NCBI GenBank assembly: GCA_947483555.1
Contig: CANKMW010000024.1
Location: 1-64,000 of the forward strand
Reading direction: 5' to 3'
Length of the DNA: 64,000 nt
From: Myxococcales bacterium
GTDB taxonomy: Bacteria; Myxococcota_A; Polyangia; Haliangiales; Haliangiaceae
This document shows, piece by piece, positions 15,980 through 25,012 of the stretch. A model generated the notes under the pieces. It searched no databases and was not told the origin of the DNA. It was given only the letters and a program-made list of their open reading frames with translations. A program made the translations under genes and the position numbers. Numbering within the stretch: the first letter of the stretch is position 1; each line of letters begins with the position of its first letter.

Positions 15980-17299
15980 TCACAGCTTGGCGAGGTTGAA
16001 CGAGGGCCCGGCGCTGTGGGACCCGGCGTCGGCGAGCCGACGCATGATACGGGCGCCCAGCCCGGAGGTATGGTGGGCGGCGCGCGAGAAGTAGGACACG
16101 CACTCGACGACCGCGGCGTCGAGCCGGGCCGTGCCCTGGGCCACCGGCTCGGTGCATGCCCGGCTGGTGTCCGGATGGCTGATGAGCAGGAACCGGATCA
16201 ACGCGGTCTGGACCAGGAGCAGCTGGACGAAGTCGAGCAGGCTCGGGCAGGCCAGGTACCACTCCTGGTAGACCTCGTTGATGGCGTAGTTGCGGAGATA
16301 CTGTTCCATCCGCGCGGCGAGGTGGGCCGGGACGTCGTCGCGTCGCTTGCGAAACGTCGTCCACACCCGCCGTGGGTCGAGCGTGCCATTCTTGCGCGCC
16401 GGCGCGTAGCGCGACGTGACGCGCTCGACCAGCCGCCCGAAGTTGCTCGCGCGCGGCCAGCGCTCCGCGCCCAGCACGCCGAGCACGACCGCGGTCGCGA
16501 AGACCTCGTCGAGCGGGGTGTCGGCGAACCCGCGGTGCAGCGCCTCGAGGACCGGCGCGTCGCGCAACGATGCCATGGTGGCGTCGAGACGCGCGTCGTC
16601 GGGGGCCGTGCCGCGCCGCAGGTCCGCGGCGGTGCGGTGGCCAAGGGCGGCGAGGAACATGAGCCGGCTGGACACCGGGTACGGCTGGCGCAACAGCTCG
16701 AGCATCAGGCCGCGGACCTCGGCGAACCGGCGCTGGTCGGGGTCGGCGAGCTCGGGGTCGAGCTGGTGGGCGAACTTGCGGCGGGCGAACCGGGCCGGAT
16801 CGAAGGGCACGACCTCGACGCCGTCCTCGGCCAGCAGGCACAGCCGGACCACCTCCGGACACGACGTCGTGCCCGACATCTCGACGCGGCTGCCGAGCCG
16901 ACCGATCGAGCGCGGGTAGGTCGCGCACGTGTCACCGAGCACGTCCTCGCCGAACCGCCGGTGCAGCGAGCACAGGTTGTCGTCCTCGCGCATCACGCAC
17001 CAGCCATCGTCGCCGAGCGCCATGTCGCCGACCCGCTCCGGCTGCTGGTCCACGACCGGCAGCCTCCGCACCACGCGCGCCAGCTCGGCCTTGCCCTCCG
17101 GGGTGTCACCGAGCGCGACCGCGATCGCCTGGAAGTGCGGCTCGTCGACGGGGATCTGCCACTGCCGGCAGCAGGGATCCTCGCACGCGCTGCCGAGGCA
17201 CTGGAACCGCGTCATGAAGCGCAGCCCGACGTATTCCTGGATCTCCGCCATCGCCCGGTCGAGCTTCGCACACCTGACGAGATCACGCGGAGATGTCAT
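15980..17299 (-). CDS. FliB-like lysine-N-methylase family protein
   Basis: The 439-residue product resembles FliB, the enzyme that methylates lysines of flagellin. Key elements are RFQCLGSACEDPCCRQWQIP, which holds four cysteines (C34, C39, C43 and C44), then LCSLHRRFGEDVLGDTCATYPR, and a Cys at SGTTSCPEVV. The clustered cysteines probably bind an iron-sulfur centre. No flagellar gene is in the window, so the substrate may be another protein. An internal ATG at 17251 (MAEIQEYVGLRFMTRFQC) would give a more usual N-terminus and may be the true start. Confidence 0.8.
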   Translation of the reverse strand: MTSPRDLVRCAKLDRAMAEIQEYVGLRFMTRFQCLGSACEDPCCRQWQIPVDEPHFQAIAVALGDTPEGKAELARVVRRLPVVDQQPERVGDMALGDDGWCVMREDDNLCSLHRRFGEDVLGDTCATYPRSIGRLGSRVEMSGTTSCPEVVRLCLLAEDGVEVVPFDPARFARRKFAHQLDPELADPDQRRFAEVRGLMLELLRQPYPVSSRLMFLAALGHRTAADLRRGTAPDDARLDATMASLRDAPVLEALHRGFADTPLDEVFATAVVLGVLGAERWPRASNFGRLVERVTSRYAPARKNGTLDPRRVWTTFRKRRDDVPAHLAARMEQYLRNYAINEVYQEWYLACPSLLDFVQLLLVQTALIRFLLISHPDTSRACTEPVAQGTARLDAAVVECVSYFSRAAHHTSGLGARIMRRLADAGSHSAGPSFNLAKL

Positions 17300-17378
17300 C
17301 CTCGCAAGGCAGCGCGGGCGCTCGGGTTTGACCGACCAGACCCGCGACGTGGCTCGAACGTTTCAAGCAAGGCCAACC

Positions 17379-17996
17379 ATGACGACCATCCGCTCCGTCC
17401 TGTTCCTCGCCCTGTCCGCCGTCACGCTGTCGTGCGGCGGCTCACCGGACCCCGACACCACGCCGCCCATCAAGGCGAGCACGGTCGAGGTCTCGATCGC
17501 ATCGGTGACGCTGGCCGACGACTGCGGGACCGGGCCGACCACGATCCCGACCGCACCGACCCAGATCGCCCAGGCCCGCGCGGTCGACGAGCCCGCGGGC
17601 CGCTCGATGGCGAAGGGCGCCAGCATGTCGCAGGCCCAGGGCGACCGCGCGTGCGAGCAGAGCTCGATCCAGCTCCGGGTCGAGAACGGCACCACCGTGG
17701 CGTCGACGGTGGCGATCCACAAGATCGAGCTGATCGACGACAACGGCATCAAGGTCGGCGAGCTCACGCCGCGCGCGCCGAGCCGGTGGGCCGCGGACAC
17801 CTACCAGGTCTGGGACCAGCAGGTCGCGCCGAGCGAGGTCCTCCAGGTGAGCTACGCGCTGTCGGCTCCGAGCGTCTCGCGCGGCGCGTCCTACACGGTC
17901 CGGGTCACGATCGCCGCCGGCGATGGCGAGCGCACGATCGAGCAGCGCACCACGCTCGAGGCCGAGGCGTCGCTGCCGCCCGGCGTGGTGACCTGA
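17379..17996 (+). CDS. Lipoprotein of unknown function
   Basis: The 205-residue product has a clear lipoprotein signal peptide (SVLFLALSAVTLSCGGS). The mature protein contains two more cysteines (DDCGTG and DRACEQ) and a beta-rich C-terminal half (IQLRVENGTTV, VLQVSYALSAP, YTVRVTIAAGD) that looks like an immunoglobulin-type fold. I do not recognise a family. The gene is convergent with the di-haem cytochrome gene, with a GC hairpin between them. Confidence 0.75.
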   Translation: MTTIRSVLFLALSAVTLSCGGSPDPDTTPPIKASTVEVSIASVTLADDCGTGPTTIPTAPTQIAQARAVDEPAGRSMAKGASMSQAQGDRACEQSSIQLRVENGTTVASTVAIHKIELIDDNGIKVGELTPRAPSRWAADTYQVWDQQVAPSEVLQVSYALSAPSVSRGASYTVRVTIAAGDGERTIEQRTTLEAEASLPPGVVT

Positions 17997-18008
17997 CGCG
18001 CGCCCTGA

Positions 18009-18032
18009 CGCCCCGCAGCCCCGGTCGGGGCG
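18009..18032. terminator. Hairpin between convergent genes
   Basis: CGCCCCG at 18009-18015 pairs perfectly with CGGGGCG at 18026-18032 across a ten-base loop. It sits between two convergent stops and could end both transcripts. There is no T-run on either side. Confidence 0.4.
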
Positions 18033-18033
18033 A

Positions 18034-19389
18034 TCACAGCGACTCGAGATAGCGGATCAGCGCCGCGCGATCGGCCGCCGGCAGATCGATCCCGTACCGG
18101 TGACCGCGAACCGGACCCGGACCGCGCGCACCACCGGCGAACCCCAGCGCCAGTCGGTCCGCCGACAGCAGCACGTCCAGCGTCGGCACCGTGCCATCGT
18201 GCAGGTACGGTGCCGCGTCGGCGACGCGGACCAGCGCGGTGACCCGATAACGACCGGTACCGCGCGCCCGGCCGTTGGCGAGCGCTGGCTCGGTGCCGAC
18301 CAGCTCGACCGGGACCGGATCGCCGCCGTACCCCGCGCTGCCATGGCAGCGGCGGCAGTGGGCGTCGAACACGGTCGCGCCGCGCGCCACGGCGCCCCGG
18401 TCGGCGACCGGCCGGGCCGGCGGCGGTTCGATCGAGTAGAGGTACATGGCCAGCGCCCACGCCAGCTCGCGCGGCGGCCGGATGCGTAGCCCGCTGGCGT
18501 GCAGCAACTGGGTCTCCTGGCGGATCGCGAGCGCGGCGGGCCCGAGGTGGCGGATGGTGCCGGCGTGAGTCAGGAAGCTCTCGGCGCGCAGGCCCCACAG
18601 GTCGGGGATCGCGACCGGATCCTCGTCGTCGTCCTCGGTGACGTCGGCACGGCCCGGCCCCCAGGTCGCCATCCGACGCGCCAGCTCGGCATCGACGACG
18701 GTGCCGGTGTCGCGGTAGTAGCGCAGCCGCAAGCTGCCGAGATCGAGCCGGCGGCGCGCCGCGCCCTCGACGACCACGCCGTCGCGGATCGCGGTGTGGC
18801 AGATCGCGCACGTGATCCCGACCCGGCGCTGGCCGTCGACGTCGGCGAACACCACCAGGCCCGGCAGGTCTCCCGCCGGCGTCCGCTCGACCCCGAGCGC
18901 CGCCGCGTTCGCAGCGGCATCGTCCGCCAGCTCCGTGCTCGCTGACCATGGGGTCAGCACGTGCTCCATCGCGAACTCGGGTCGCAGCGGGAACTCGAAG
19001 AACACGCGACGCCCGAGCCCGATCCACGCCGCCTGGTTGGCGGGACGCGCGCCGTCCCACAGCCGCTCCGCGGGAAGTTCGGGCCACACGCGCCGCGCCA
19101 GATCGTCGGCAGCCGCGCGATCGATCGGGCGCGACCGCGGGTTCCAGACCGGCAGCGCGTCCCAGCCCACGGTGTCGCGACCGTACGACTTCAGGCGCTG
19201 CCGGGAGTACACGTTGTCCGGGTTGACCAGCGACGCCTCGAGCGCGGCGCGGCGATTCGCGGTCGCACCGAGGTAGCGCTCGGCCTCACCCGCGAGCCAG
19301 GCCTCCGACCATGGCGGCGGTGGCTCGGCAGCGCGACACGCGGTGATCGCCGCCAGCAGCGCCGCGGGCCCCAGCCGGGATCCGAGCAT
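18034..19389 (-). CDS. Di-haem c-type cytochrome lipoprotein
   Basis: The 451-residue protein starts with a lipoprotein signal peptide ending AAITAC18. Two haem sites are visible: CAICH at 194-198 and CRRCH at 345-349. Near the C-terminus, AAPYLHDGTVPTLDVLL resembles the segment that closes the active site in cytochrome-c-peroxidase-like proteins. The overall layout matches di-haem cytochromes of the MauG/CcpA-like group, though the usual spacing is not reproduced and peroxidase activity is not assured. It should be lipid-anchored in the envelope. The gene is divergent from the FHA-cyclase gene. Confidence 0.8.
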   Translation of the reverse strand: MLGSRLGPAALLAAITACRAAEPPPPWSEAWLAGEAERYLGATANRRAALEASLVNPDNVYSRQRLKSYGRDTVGWDALPVWNPRSRPIDRAAADDLARRVWPELPAERLWDGARPANQAAWIGLGRRVFFEFPLRPEFAMEHVLTPWSASTELADDAAANAAALGVERTPAGDLPGLVVFADVDGQRRVGITCAICHTAIRDGVVVEGAARRRLDLGSLRLRYYRDTGTVVDAELARRMATWGPGRADVTEDDDEDPVAIPDLWGLRAESFLTHAGTIRHLGPAALAIRQETQLLHASGLRIRPPRELAWALAMYLYSIEPPPARPVADRGAVARGATVFDAHCRRCHGSAGYGGDPVPVELVGTEPALANGRARGTGRYRVTALVRVADAAPYLHDGTVPTLDVLLSADRLALGFAGGARGPGPVRGHRYGIDLPAADRAALIRYLESL

Positions 19390-19456
19390 GGGGACGATGA
19401 TGTCACGGTATCAGCTGATCCGCCCGTCCGGGGATCACTCGGGCGCGCAGGCGCGC

Positions 19457-19462
19457 TACCCT
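19457..19462 (+). promoter_or_regulatory. Leaderless-type -10 hexamer (TACCCT)
   Basis: TACCCT ends nine bases before the ATG at 19472. The spacing supports that ATG over the in-frame starts further upstream. Confidence 0.5.
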
Positions 19463-19471
19463 CGACGGGGC

Positions 19472-21025
19472 ATGGCCATCCTGGTTCACAGCAACGCGGA
19501 CGGGAAAGAATACGAGCTGGGGGAGCGCACCATCATCGGTCGCATGGACAGCTCCGACATCCGCATCCTGGACGGACTGGTTTCCAAGCAGCACGCCGAG
19601 ATCACGTACGCCAACGGCCGCTGGTCGCTGCGCGACCTGGGCAGCTCCAACGGCACGCTGGTCAATGGCCACCGCGTCCACGCCGTCGATCTGGCCGAAG
19701 GCGATCAGATCACCCTGGGCAGCGCGCAGCTGGTGTTCACGCACGCGGCGCCGCAGCGCAGCGCGCGCAGCGTCGAGATCGTCGATTCGTCGGCGCCGCA
19801 GGTGCACACCAAGCTCGAGCGCGCGCCGGCCGAGGGCTTCCGGCCGGCGGCGCAGATCACCGACCTCGACCAGCTCAAGCGTGACTACGAGAAGCTGCGG
19901 ATCGCCAACGAGCTCAACCGGGCCATCGGCCTCGAGCCCGACGTCGACAAGCTGCTGTCCCGGCTCCTCGACGAGACCTTCAAGCTGCTGCCCGCCGACC
20001 GCGGCGTGATCCTGCTGATGGACCTGCAGACCCGTCAGCTGGCGCCGCGCGCGGTCAAGCACGCCGGCGCGTCACGCGAGTCGATCAACCTGTCGAGCAC
20101 GATCATCAACCAGGTGTTCCAGAGCGGGGCCTCGGTGATCACCATGGACGCCATGATGGACGCTCGGTTCCTGGGCGCCAAGTCGATCATCGCCGGCGGC
20201 ATCCGGTCGACCATGTGCGTGCCGATGATCTACCAGTCCCAGCTGTTTGGCATCATCCACATCGACTCGCTGATCGCGACCAACGCCTTCTCCGAGAAGG
20301 ACCTCCAGATCCTGGACGGCGTGGCGGCGCAGGCGGCGCAAGCGCTGGACAACGCGTACAAGGCCAAGCAGATCGAGCGCAACGCGCTGGCCCGCCGCGA
20401 CTTCGAACGCCTGTTGCCACCCGAGGTCGTCGAGCAGGTCGTGAACGGTGGCGTCCGGCTCGAGCGCGGCGGCGAGCTGCGCCAGACCACGGTCATGTTC
20501 ACCGACGTGCGCGGGTTCACGTCGTGGTCCGAGCGCCACCCGCCGGCCCACATCGTGTCGGTGCTCAACGACTACTTCGAGCTCATGGTCGACGCCATCC
20601 ACCGCCACAAGGGCACCCTCGACAAGTTCATGGGCGACGGCATCCTGGCGCTGTTCGGCGCCCCGATCTCGCATGGCCACGACGCGATCAACGCCGTCGA
20701 CTGCGCGCTGGAGATGATGCGGTTCCTGGCCCAGTTCAACCGCGAACACGAGGGCTCGGGGGACCAGTTCTCGATCGGCATCGGCATCAACACCGGCCCG
20801 GTCGTCGCCGGCTACATGGGTTCGTCCAAGAGCATGGAGTACACCGCGATCGGCGATCACGTGAACCTGGCCTCGCGCCTGTGCGCCAACGCCCCGCCCG
20901 GCGTGATCCTGGTGTCGGCCGACACCTTGACCGCGATCGGCGGCCGGTTCAGCGCCCAGCAGCTGCCTCCGATCCAGGTCAAGGGCAAGCAGCAGCCGGT
21001 CAACGTGTTCCAGGATGGGCCATGA
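19472..21025 (+). CDS. FHA-GAF-class III adenylate cyclase
   Basis: The 517-residue protein has three domains. Residues 18-90 are an FHA phosphothreonine-binding domain (IIGRMDSSDI, VSKQHAEI, DLGSSNGTLVNG). Residues 150-295 are a GAF sensor domain. Residues 335-517 are a class III cyclase with FTDVRGFTSW (metal Asp345), DKFMGDGILALFG (Lys385, Asp389) and YTAIGDHVNLASR (Asp462). The Lys/Asp pair predicts ATP as substrate. FHA suggests input from a Ser/Thr kinase; GAF suggests a small-molecule or redox input. This layout is familiar in myxobacteria. The stop overlaps the next ATG (ATGA), so the VOC protein is co-translated. Confidence 0.9.
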   Translation: MAILVHSNADGKEYELGERTIIGRMDSSDIRILDGLVSKQHAEITYANGRWSLRDLGSSNGTLVNGHRVHAVDLAEGDQITLGSAQLVFTHAAPQRSARSVEIVDSSAPQVHTKLERAPAEGFRPAAQITDLDQLKRDYEKLRIANELNRAIGLEPDVDKLLSRLLDETFKLLPADRGVILLMDLQTRQLAPRAVKHAGASRESINLSSTIINQVFQSGASVITMDAMMDARFLGAKSIIAGGIRSTMCVPMIYQSQLFGIIHIDSLIATNAFSEKDLQILDGVAAQAAQALDNAYKAKQIERNALARRDFERLLPPEVVEQVVNGGVRLERGGELRQTTVMFTDVRGFTSWSERHPPAHIVSVLNDYFELMVDAIHRHKGTLDKFMGDGILALFGAPISHGHDAINAVDCALEMMRFLAQFNREHEGSGDQFSIGIGINTGPVVAGYMGSSKSMEYTAIGDHVNLASRLCANAPPGVILVSADTLTAIGGRFSAQQLPPIQVKGKQQPVNVFQDGP

Positions 21026-21516
21026 TCAAGGGACTGCACCACAACGCGTACCGCTGCCGCGACTCGGAGGAGACCCGCCGCTTCTACGAGGACTTCCTCG
21101 GCCTGCCGCTGGTCAACGCGTTCGAGATCACCGAGACCAAGAGCGGACGCCAGACCCACGTCCTGCATTCGTTCTACCGGATGGACGACGGCTCGTGCCT
21201 GGCGTTCTTCGACGCACCCGCCAGCCCGTTCGAGTTCAAGCCCCAGAACGACTACGACCTCCACATCGCGCTCGAGGTGCCGCGTGAGGCGCTCGAACCG
21301 ATGATCGAGAAGGCGCGCGCCGCCGGGGTCGACGTGCGCGGCATCGTTGATCACGTGATCATCGACTCGATCTATTTTCGCGATCCCAACGGCTACGTGA
21401 TCGAGCTCACCGCCAAGCGCCCCGACCACGACGCCGGCATGGATCCGGCGCGCAACGGCGCGCGCGCCAACCTGACCCGGTGGCAGCAAGACAAGGCCGG
21501 CTACGGCGCCAAGTAG
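21022..21516 (+). CDS. VOC-superfamily (glyoxalase-like) protein
   Basis: The 164-residue product is a vicinal-oxygen-chelate protein. It begins IKGLHHNAYRCRDSEETRRFYEDFLGLPLV, with the first metal-ligand His; later parts include YDLHIALEVP and IYFRDPNGYVIELTAK, with the terminal Glu ligand. Paired beta-alpha-beta-beta-beta modules are apparent. Members include glyoxalases, dioxygenases and resistance proteins; the substrate is not predictable. The ATG overlaps the cyclase stop. The 3' end overlaps the convergent Fe-ADH gene by 16 bases. Confidence 0.85.
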   Translation: MIKGLHHNAYRCRDSEETRRFYEDFLGLPLVNAFEITETKSGRQTHVLHSFYRMDDGSCLAFFDAPASPFEFKPQNDYDLHIALEVPREALEPMIEKARAAGVDVRGIVDHVIIDSIYFRDPNGYVIELTAKRPDHDAGMDPARNGARANLTRWQQDKAGYGAK

Positions 21517-22517
21517 ACCGGCTTGCCCGGCGGACGCTGGCCGGCCTGGGCGTCGCGAACCACCTGGCCCGGCAACTCCGGGCGCGTCGCGAGCGCCGCG
21601 GCGACCGCCGCGCCGTCCCCACCGAGCGCATCGAGCGACACCGGCGCCCCGGCGCGCACCAGCAGATCGTAGACCTGGACGTCGAGGTCGACGCGCGCGA
21701 GCGCACGCTCCAGGTCATCGACGACCGCGGGCGCCGCGCCGCGCAGGTAGGCGATGAAGTGCGGCAGCAGCACGGCATGGACCGCGGCGTGTTCGACGCC
21801 CAGCGCGCCGCCGAGCAGGTGGGCCAGGGCGTGCTGGGCGCCCGGAGTGCCGCGATCGAAGGCCGCCGCGCACGCCGAGGCGCCGCGCACTGCCTGCTCG
21901 CGGGCCACCGGATCGCGCGGCGCGAGCAGGAGAGCTTCGATCGCCCCGAGCACCGCCGCCGCCGCCGCCAGCGCGTCACCCGCCCCACCGAGCGTGGCGG
22001 TCGACGCGATGCTGACCACGTGCGCGAGCGCGTTGACCAGGCTCTGCACCGTCACCGTGATCGGCAGGTCGCGCGTCAGCGCCAGATCGTAGAGCACGAA
22101 GTCGGGCCGCACGCGCTGGTCACGCCCGGTGGTCTTGGTGTGGCCGCGCGTGGTGCCGAACATCGACGTCATCTCGGAGCCGGCGTAGGTGGTCGGCACC
22201 GCGACGAACCTGACGTCGTGCGTGAGCCGCAGCGCCTTGCCGAGCCCGACCACCGAGCCGCCGCCGACCGCGACCAGGGTGTCGGCGGCGCCGGCTGCCA
22301 GCTGCGCCGCCGCCGCCGCGACGACCTCGACCGGGACGTGGACCCGCGCACCGTCGAACACCTGCGGATCGAACCCGGCGAGCGCGGCCACCACCGGGTC
22401 GACGAAGCGTCGACTCGGCGCCGACAGCACCAGCACGCGGTGCGAACCCAGGCCGGGCAACCGCTCCGCCAGCCGCGCCAGTCCGCCGTGAACGAACTCC
22501 GTCTCGGGGCCAGCCAT
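21501..22517 (-). CDS. Iron-containing alcohol dehydrogenase / maleylacetate reductase-like
   Basis: The 338-residue protein has the Fe-ADH fold. AVGGGSVVGLGKAL is the nucleotide-binding GGGS loop, and AVPTTYAGSEMTSMFG is the usual PTTxxxGSE element. His-rich stretches NALAHVVS, GAQHALAHLLGG and VEHAAVHAVLLPH correspond to the metal-binding region. RDQRVRPDFVLYDLALTRDLP is typical of maleylacetate reductases, but no aromatic-degradation genes are nearby. The ATG at 22517 is chosen because a TAnnnT hexamer ends eight bases before it. Upstream in-frame starts (22535, 22616) lack this support. Confidence 0.8.
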   Translation of the reverse strand: MAGPETEFVHGGLARLAERLPGLGSHRVLVLSAPSRRFVDPVVAALAGFDPQVFDGARVHVPVEVVAAAAAQLAAGAADTLVAVGGGSVVGLGKALRLTHDVRFVAVPTTYAGSEMTSMFGTTRGHTKTTGRDQRVRPDFVLYDLALTRDLPITVTVQSLVNALAHVVSIASTATLGGAGDALAAAAAVLGAIEALLLAPRDPVAREQAVRGASACAAAFDRGTPGAQHALAHLLGGALGVEHAAVHAVLLPHFIAYLRGAAPAVVDDLERALARVDLDVQVYDLLVRAGAPVSLDALGGDGAAVAAALATRPELPGQVVRDAQAGQRPPGKPVYLAP

Positions 22518-22525
22518 CGCGACCC

Positions 22526-22531
22526 ACGGTA
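22526..22531 (-). promoter_or_regulatory. Leaderless-type -10 hexamer (TACCGT, minus strand)
   Basis: On the minus strand TACCGT lies eight bases before the ATG at 22517. It would fall inside the coding region if the longer Fe-ADH start at 22616 were used, so it helps decide the start. Confidence 0.45.
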
Positions 22532-22614
22532 CCATCAAGCCGCCAGGCCGCTGCCGCGCCGTCGCGCGGGCGCCGTCGCGAGCGGGCCCGGTGTAGCCTC
22601 GGCGCGGAGGTTCC

Positions 22615-24159
22615 ATGCACGTCCCGCTGACGCTGACCGATTTTCTCTATCGCGCCGAGCGGGTCCACGGCCAGCGCATCGCGGTCGTCGACGAGCCGGA
22701 ACCGCCGGGTGGTGGCCTGGGCCGCATCACGTACGCCGAGCTCGGCACCATGGCCCGCAGCCTGGCCGCGGCGCTCGACGACCTCGGCGTCGACGAAGGC
22801 GCGCGGGTGGCGATCGTGTCGCCCAACTCGGCGCGCTTCCTGATCAGCCTGTTCGGCGTCAGCGGGTTCGGCCGGGTCCTGGTGCCGGTCAACTTCCGCC
22901 TCAACCCCGACGAGATCCGCTACATCATCGAGCACTCGGGCGCGACCGCGGCGCTGATCGATCCGGATCTCGAAGCCACGTTGCGCGACGTGGCGATCCG
23001 ACACCGCCTGGTCCTGGGCCACGCCAGCGACGATCGCCTGTTCCGCTGTGCCGACCCCCGACCGCGCTTCGAGGTCACCGACGAGGCGCGACCGGTGTCG
23101 ATCAACTACACCTCGGGGACCACCGCCCGGCCCAAGGGCGTGCAGCTGTCGCACCGCAGCTGCTGGCTGAACGCGGTGACCCTGGGCTGGCACCTCGGCG
23201 TCACCGATCGCGACGTCTACCTGCACACCCTGCCCACCTTTCACTGCAACGGCTGGGGCATGCCGTACGCGCTCACCGCGATGGGTGTCCGCCAGGTGAT
23301 CCAGCGCAAGATCGACGGCGCCGAGATCCTGCGCCGGGTCGAACGCGAGGGCGTCACGCTGCTCAACTGCGCGCCCGCGGTCATGGCCGCGATCCTCGAC
23401 GCAGCCACCGCGCTGGCCGGCCGCGGCGAGCCCATCCCGGGCCGCGGCACGGTCCGGGTGGTGGTGGCCGGCGCGCCGCCACCGTCGCGAGTCATCGAGC
23501 GGGTCGAGACCGAGCTGGGCTGGGAGTTCATCCAGATCTACGGGCTCACCGAGACCTCGCCGCTGCTGACCGTGAATCGGTCGCCGCCCGAGTGGGACCG
23601 GCTCGAGCCGGCCGAGCGGGCCCGGCGCCTGGCGCGCGCCGGGGTGCCGGCGGTCGGGGTGCGGGTCGAGGTCAGCCCCGGAGGTGAGCTCCTGGCCCGC
23701 TCCAACCATGTCTTCGACGGCTACTACGCCCAGCCCGACGAGACCGCCAGGGCGATCGTCGACGGCTGGTTCCACACCGGTGACGGCGGCCATCTCGACG
23801 GCGGCTACGCGGTCATCACCGATCGCAAGAAGGACGTCATCATCACCGGCGGTGAGAACGTGTCGTCGATCGAGGTCGAGGACTGCCTGTACCAGCACCC
23901 AGAGGTGGCCGAGGCCGCGGTGATCGGCGTGCCGCACGAGAAGTGGGGCGAGACCGTGCTCGCCTTCGTGGTGCTTCGTGCCGGCGCGACCGCCACGCCC
24001 CGCGACCTGATCGATCACTGCCGCACCAGGCTGTCGCACTACAAGTGCCCGACCACCGTCGAGCTCACCGACGCGCTGCCGCGCACCGCCACCGGCAAGC
24101 TGCAGAAGTTCCGCCTCCGCGAGCCCTACTGGGCCGACCGTGGCCGCGGCGTGAACTGA
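22615..24159 (+). CDS. Fatty-acyl-CoA ligase (AMP-forming)
   Basis: The 514-residue enzyme belongs to the ANL superfamily. The phosphate loop reads YTSGTTARPKGVQLSH, later motifs are IQIYGLTETSP and WFHTGDGGHLDGGYAVITDRKKD, and the catalytic Lys sits in LPRTATGKLQKF. It activates a carboxylic acid to acyl-AMP and then to acyl-CoA; medium- or long-chain fatty acids are the likely substrates. The start has a good ribosome site, GGAGG at 22606-22610. A TAGCCT hexamer lies at 22594-22599, too far for a leaderless start. The next gene begins inside the stop codon (TGATG), so the two are coupled. Confidence 0.9.
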   Translation: MHVPLTLTDFLYRAERVHGQRIAVVDEPEPPGGGLGRITYAELGTMARSLAAALDDLGVDEGARVAIVSPNSARFLISLFGVSGFGRVLVPVNFRLNPDEIRYIIEHSGATAALIDPDLEATLRDVAIRHRLVLGHASDDRLFRCADPRPRFEVTDEARPVSINYTSGTTARPKGVQLSHRSCWLNAVTLGWHLGVTDRDVYLHTLPTFHCNGWGMPYALTAMGVRQVIQRKIDGAEILRRVEREGVTLLNCAPAVMAAILDAATALAGRGEPIPGRGTVRVVVAGAPPPSRVIERVETELGWEFIQIYGLTETSPLLTVNRSPPEWDRLEPAERARRLARAGVPAVGVRVEVSPGGELLARSNHVFDGYYAQPDETARAIVDGWFHTGDGGHLDGGYAVITDRKKDVIITGGENVSSIEVEDCLYQHPEVAEAAVIGVPHEKWGETVLAFVVLRAGATATPRDLIDHCRTRLSHYKCPTTVELTDALPRTATGKLQKFRLREPYWADRGRGVN

Positions 24160-24923
24160 TGCCCCCCACGATGGAACCCTGGCCGTGTCTTGGACCGTGG
24201 CGACTGCGCCCGGCGGCGTGGTCGGGACTCGGCCTCGTGATCGAGGGCCTCGAGCGCGACGACGGCGCCGCCGCCCCCGCCGACTACGCCAACCAGATCC
24301 TGCTCGCCGAGGCGCACCGCGAGGCGTTCTTCGATCTCGTCGATCAGCACGGACTCGTGGTGTGCCGCAACGTCGGCGGCGATGACGCCGCCCACCAGGA
24401 GGTCCGCGGCCGCTCGAGCCGCGGCCGGCTGAGCCAGGGCGAGTACTACCACCACGATGGCTGCACCGGCCCGGTCAAGCCGCGGGTGGTCGAGATCCGG
24501 TGCCCGTACCAGACCATCGAGCGCCACACGGTGACCGCGATCGCGCCGTTTCCCGAGCTGATCGCCGCGCTCCTGCTCGAGTTGCCCGCGGCGCTGCGCG
24601 CCGACGACGAGCTGCCGCGGTGGTGGGACGTGGTCGCCGCCGGTGGCCAGGTGCCGGTCGGCGACGGCGACCGGGTCCAGGGCCTGATCAACCGGACGGT
24701 GCGCAAGTCCATGAGCGCCGAGATCGCGCGCGCCTACCTGCGGGCGGTGGACGCCCGGATCGGCGCCTACCGCGAACCGTGGACGATGGGCGAGAGCCGC
24801 TTCATCGCCAACGCCAACCCGGGTCACACGATGCAGCACCGGCGCGCCTACCTGGAAGCGCCAGGTACCCGGCCCAACGGACGCCTGGTCAAGCGCTGGC
24901 CAGCCGGACCCGATCTGGAGTGA
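24159..24923 (+). CDS. Putative Fe(II)/2-oxoglutarate oxygenase (TauD-like)
   Basis: The 254-residue protein has a possible HxD metal motif, H98-H99-D100 in GEYYHHDGCTGP. A distal His/Arg element near the C-terminus, NPGHTMQHRRAYL (H227), could complete the facial triad. The overall length and order fit taurine-dioxygenase-like enzymes, though overall similarity is not obvious. It is translationally coupled to the acyl-CoA ligase (start ATG overlaps the TGA stop by one base), so it may hydroxylate an acyl chain or a derivative. The function is inferred from motifs only. An alternative ATG lies at 24171. Confidence 0.55.
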   Translation: MPPTMEPWPCLGPWRLRPAAWSGLGLVIEGLERDDGAAAPADYANQILLAEAHREAFFDLVDQHGLVVCRNVGGDDAAHQEVRGRSSRGRLSQGEYYHHDGCTGPVKPRVVEIRCPYQTIERHTVTAIAPFPELIAALLLELPAALRADDELPRWWDVVAAGGQVPVGDGDRVQGLINRTVRKSMSAEIARAYLRAVDARIGAYREPWTMGESRFIANANPGHTMQHRRAYLEAPGTRPNGRLVKRWPAGPDLE

Positions 24924-24966
24924 CGCGGTTCACGGCCACCCGACGGGAACCTTGACATCAGGACGT

Positions 24967-24991
24967 GAATATGAAAACCATTGTCATATTC
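24967..24991. promoter_or_regulatory. Fur-box-like palindrome
   Basis: A 25-base, nearly perfect inverted repeat is centred on 24979, with arms GAATATGA (24967-24974) and TCATATTC (24984-24991). Its core TGAAAACCATTGTCA (24972-24986) matches 12 of 15 positions of the Fur 7-1-7 consensus TGATAATCATTATCA. It lies 22 bases before the outer-membrane-protein ATG. A TTGACA at 24952-24957 may be part of the promoter. Such an AT-rich palindrome stands out in this genome. Confidence 0.65.
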
Positions 24992-25012
24992 TCCCCACCC
25001 ACCTGGAGTCCC

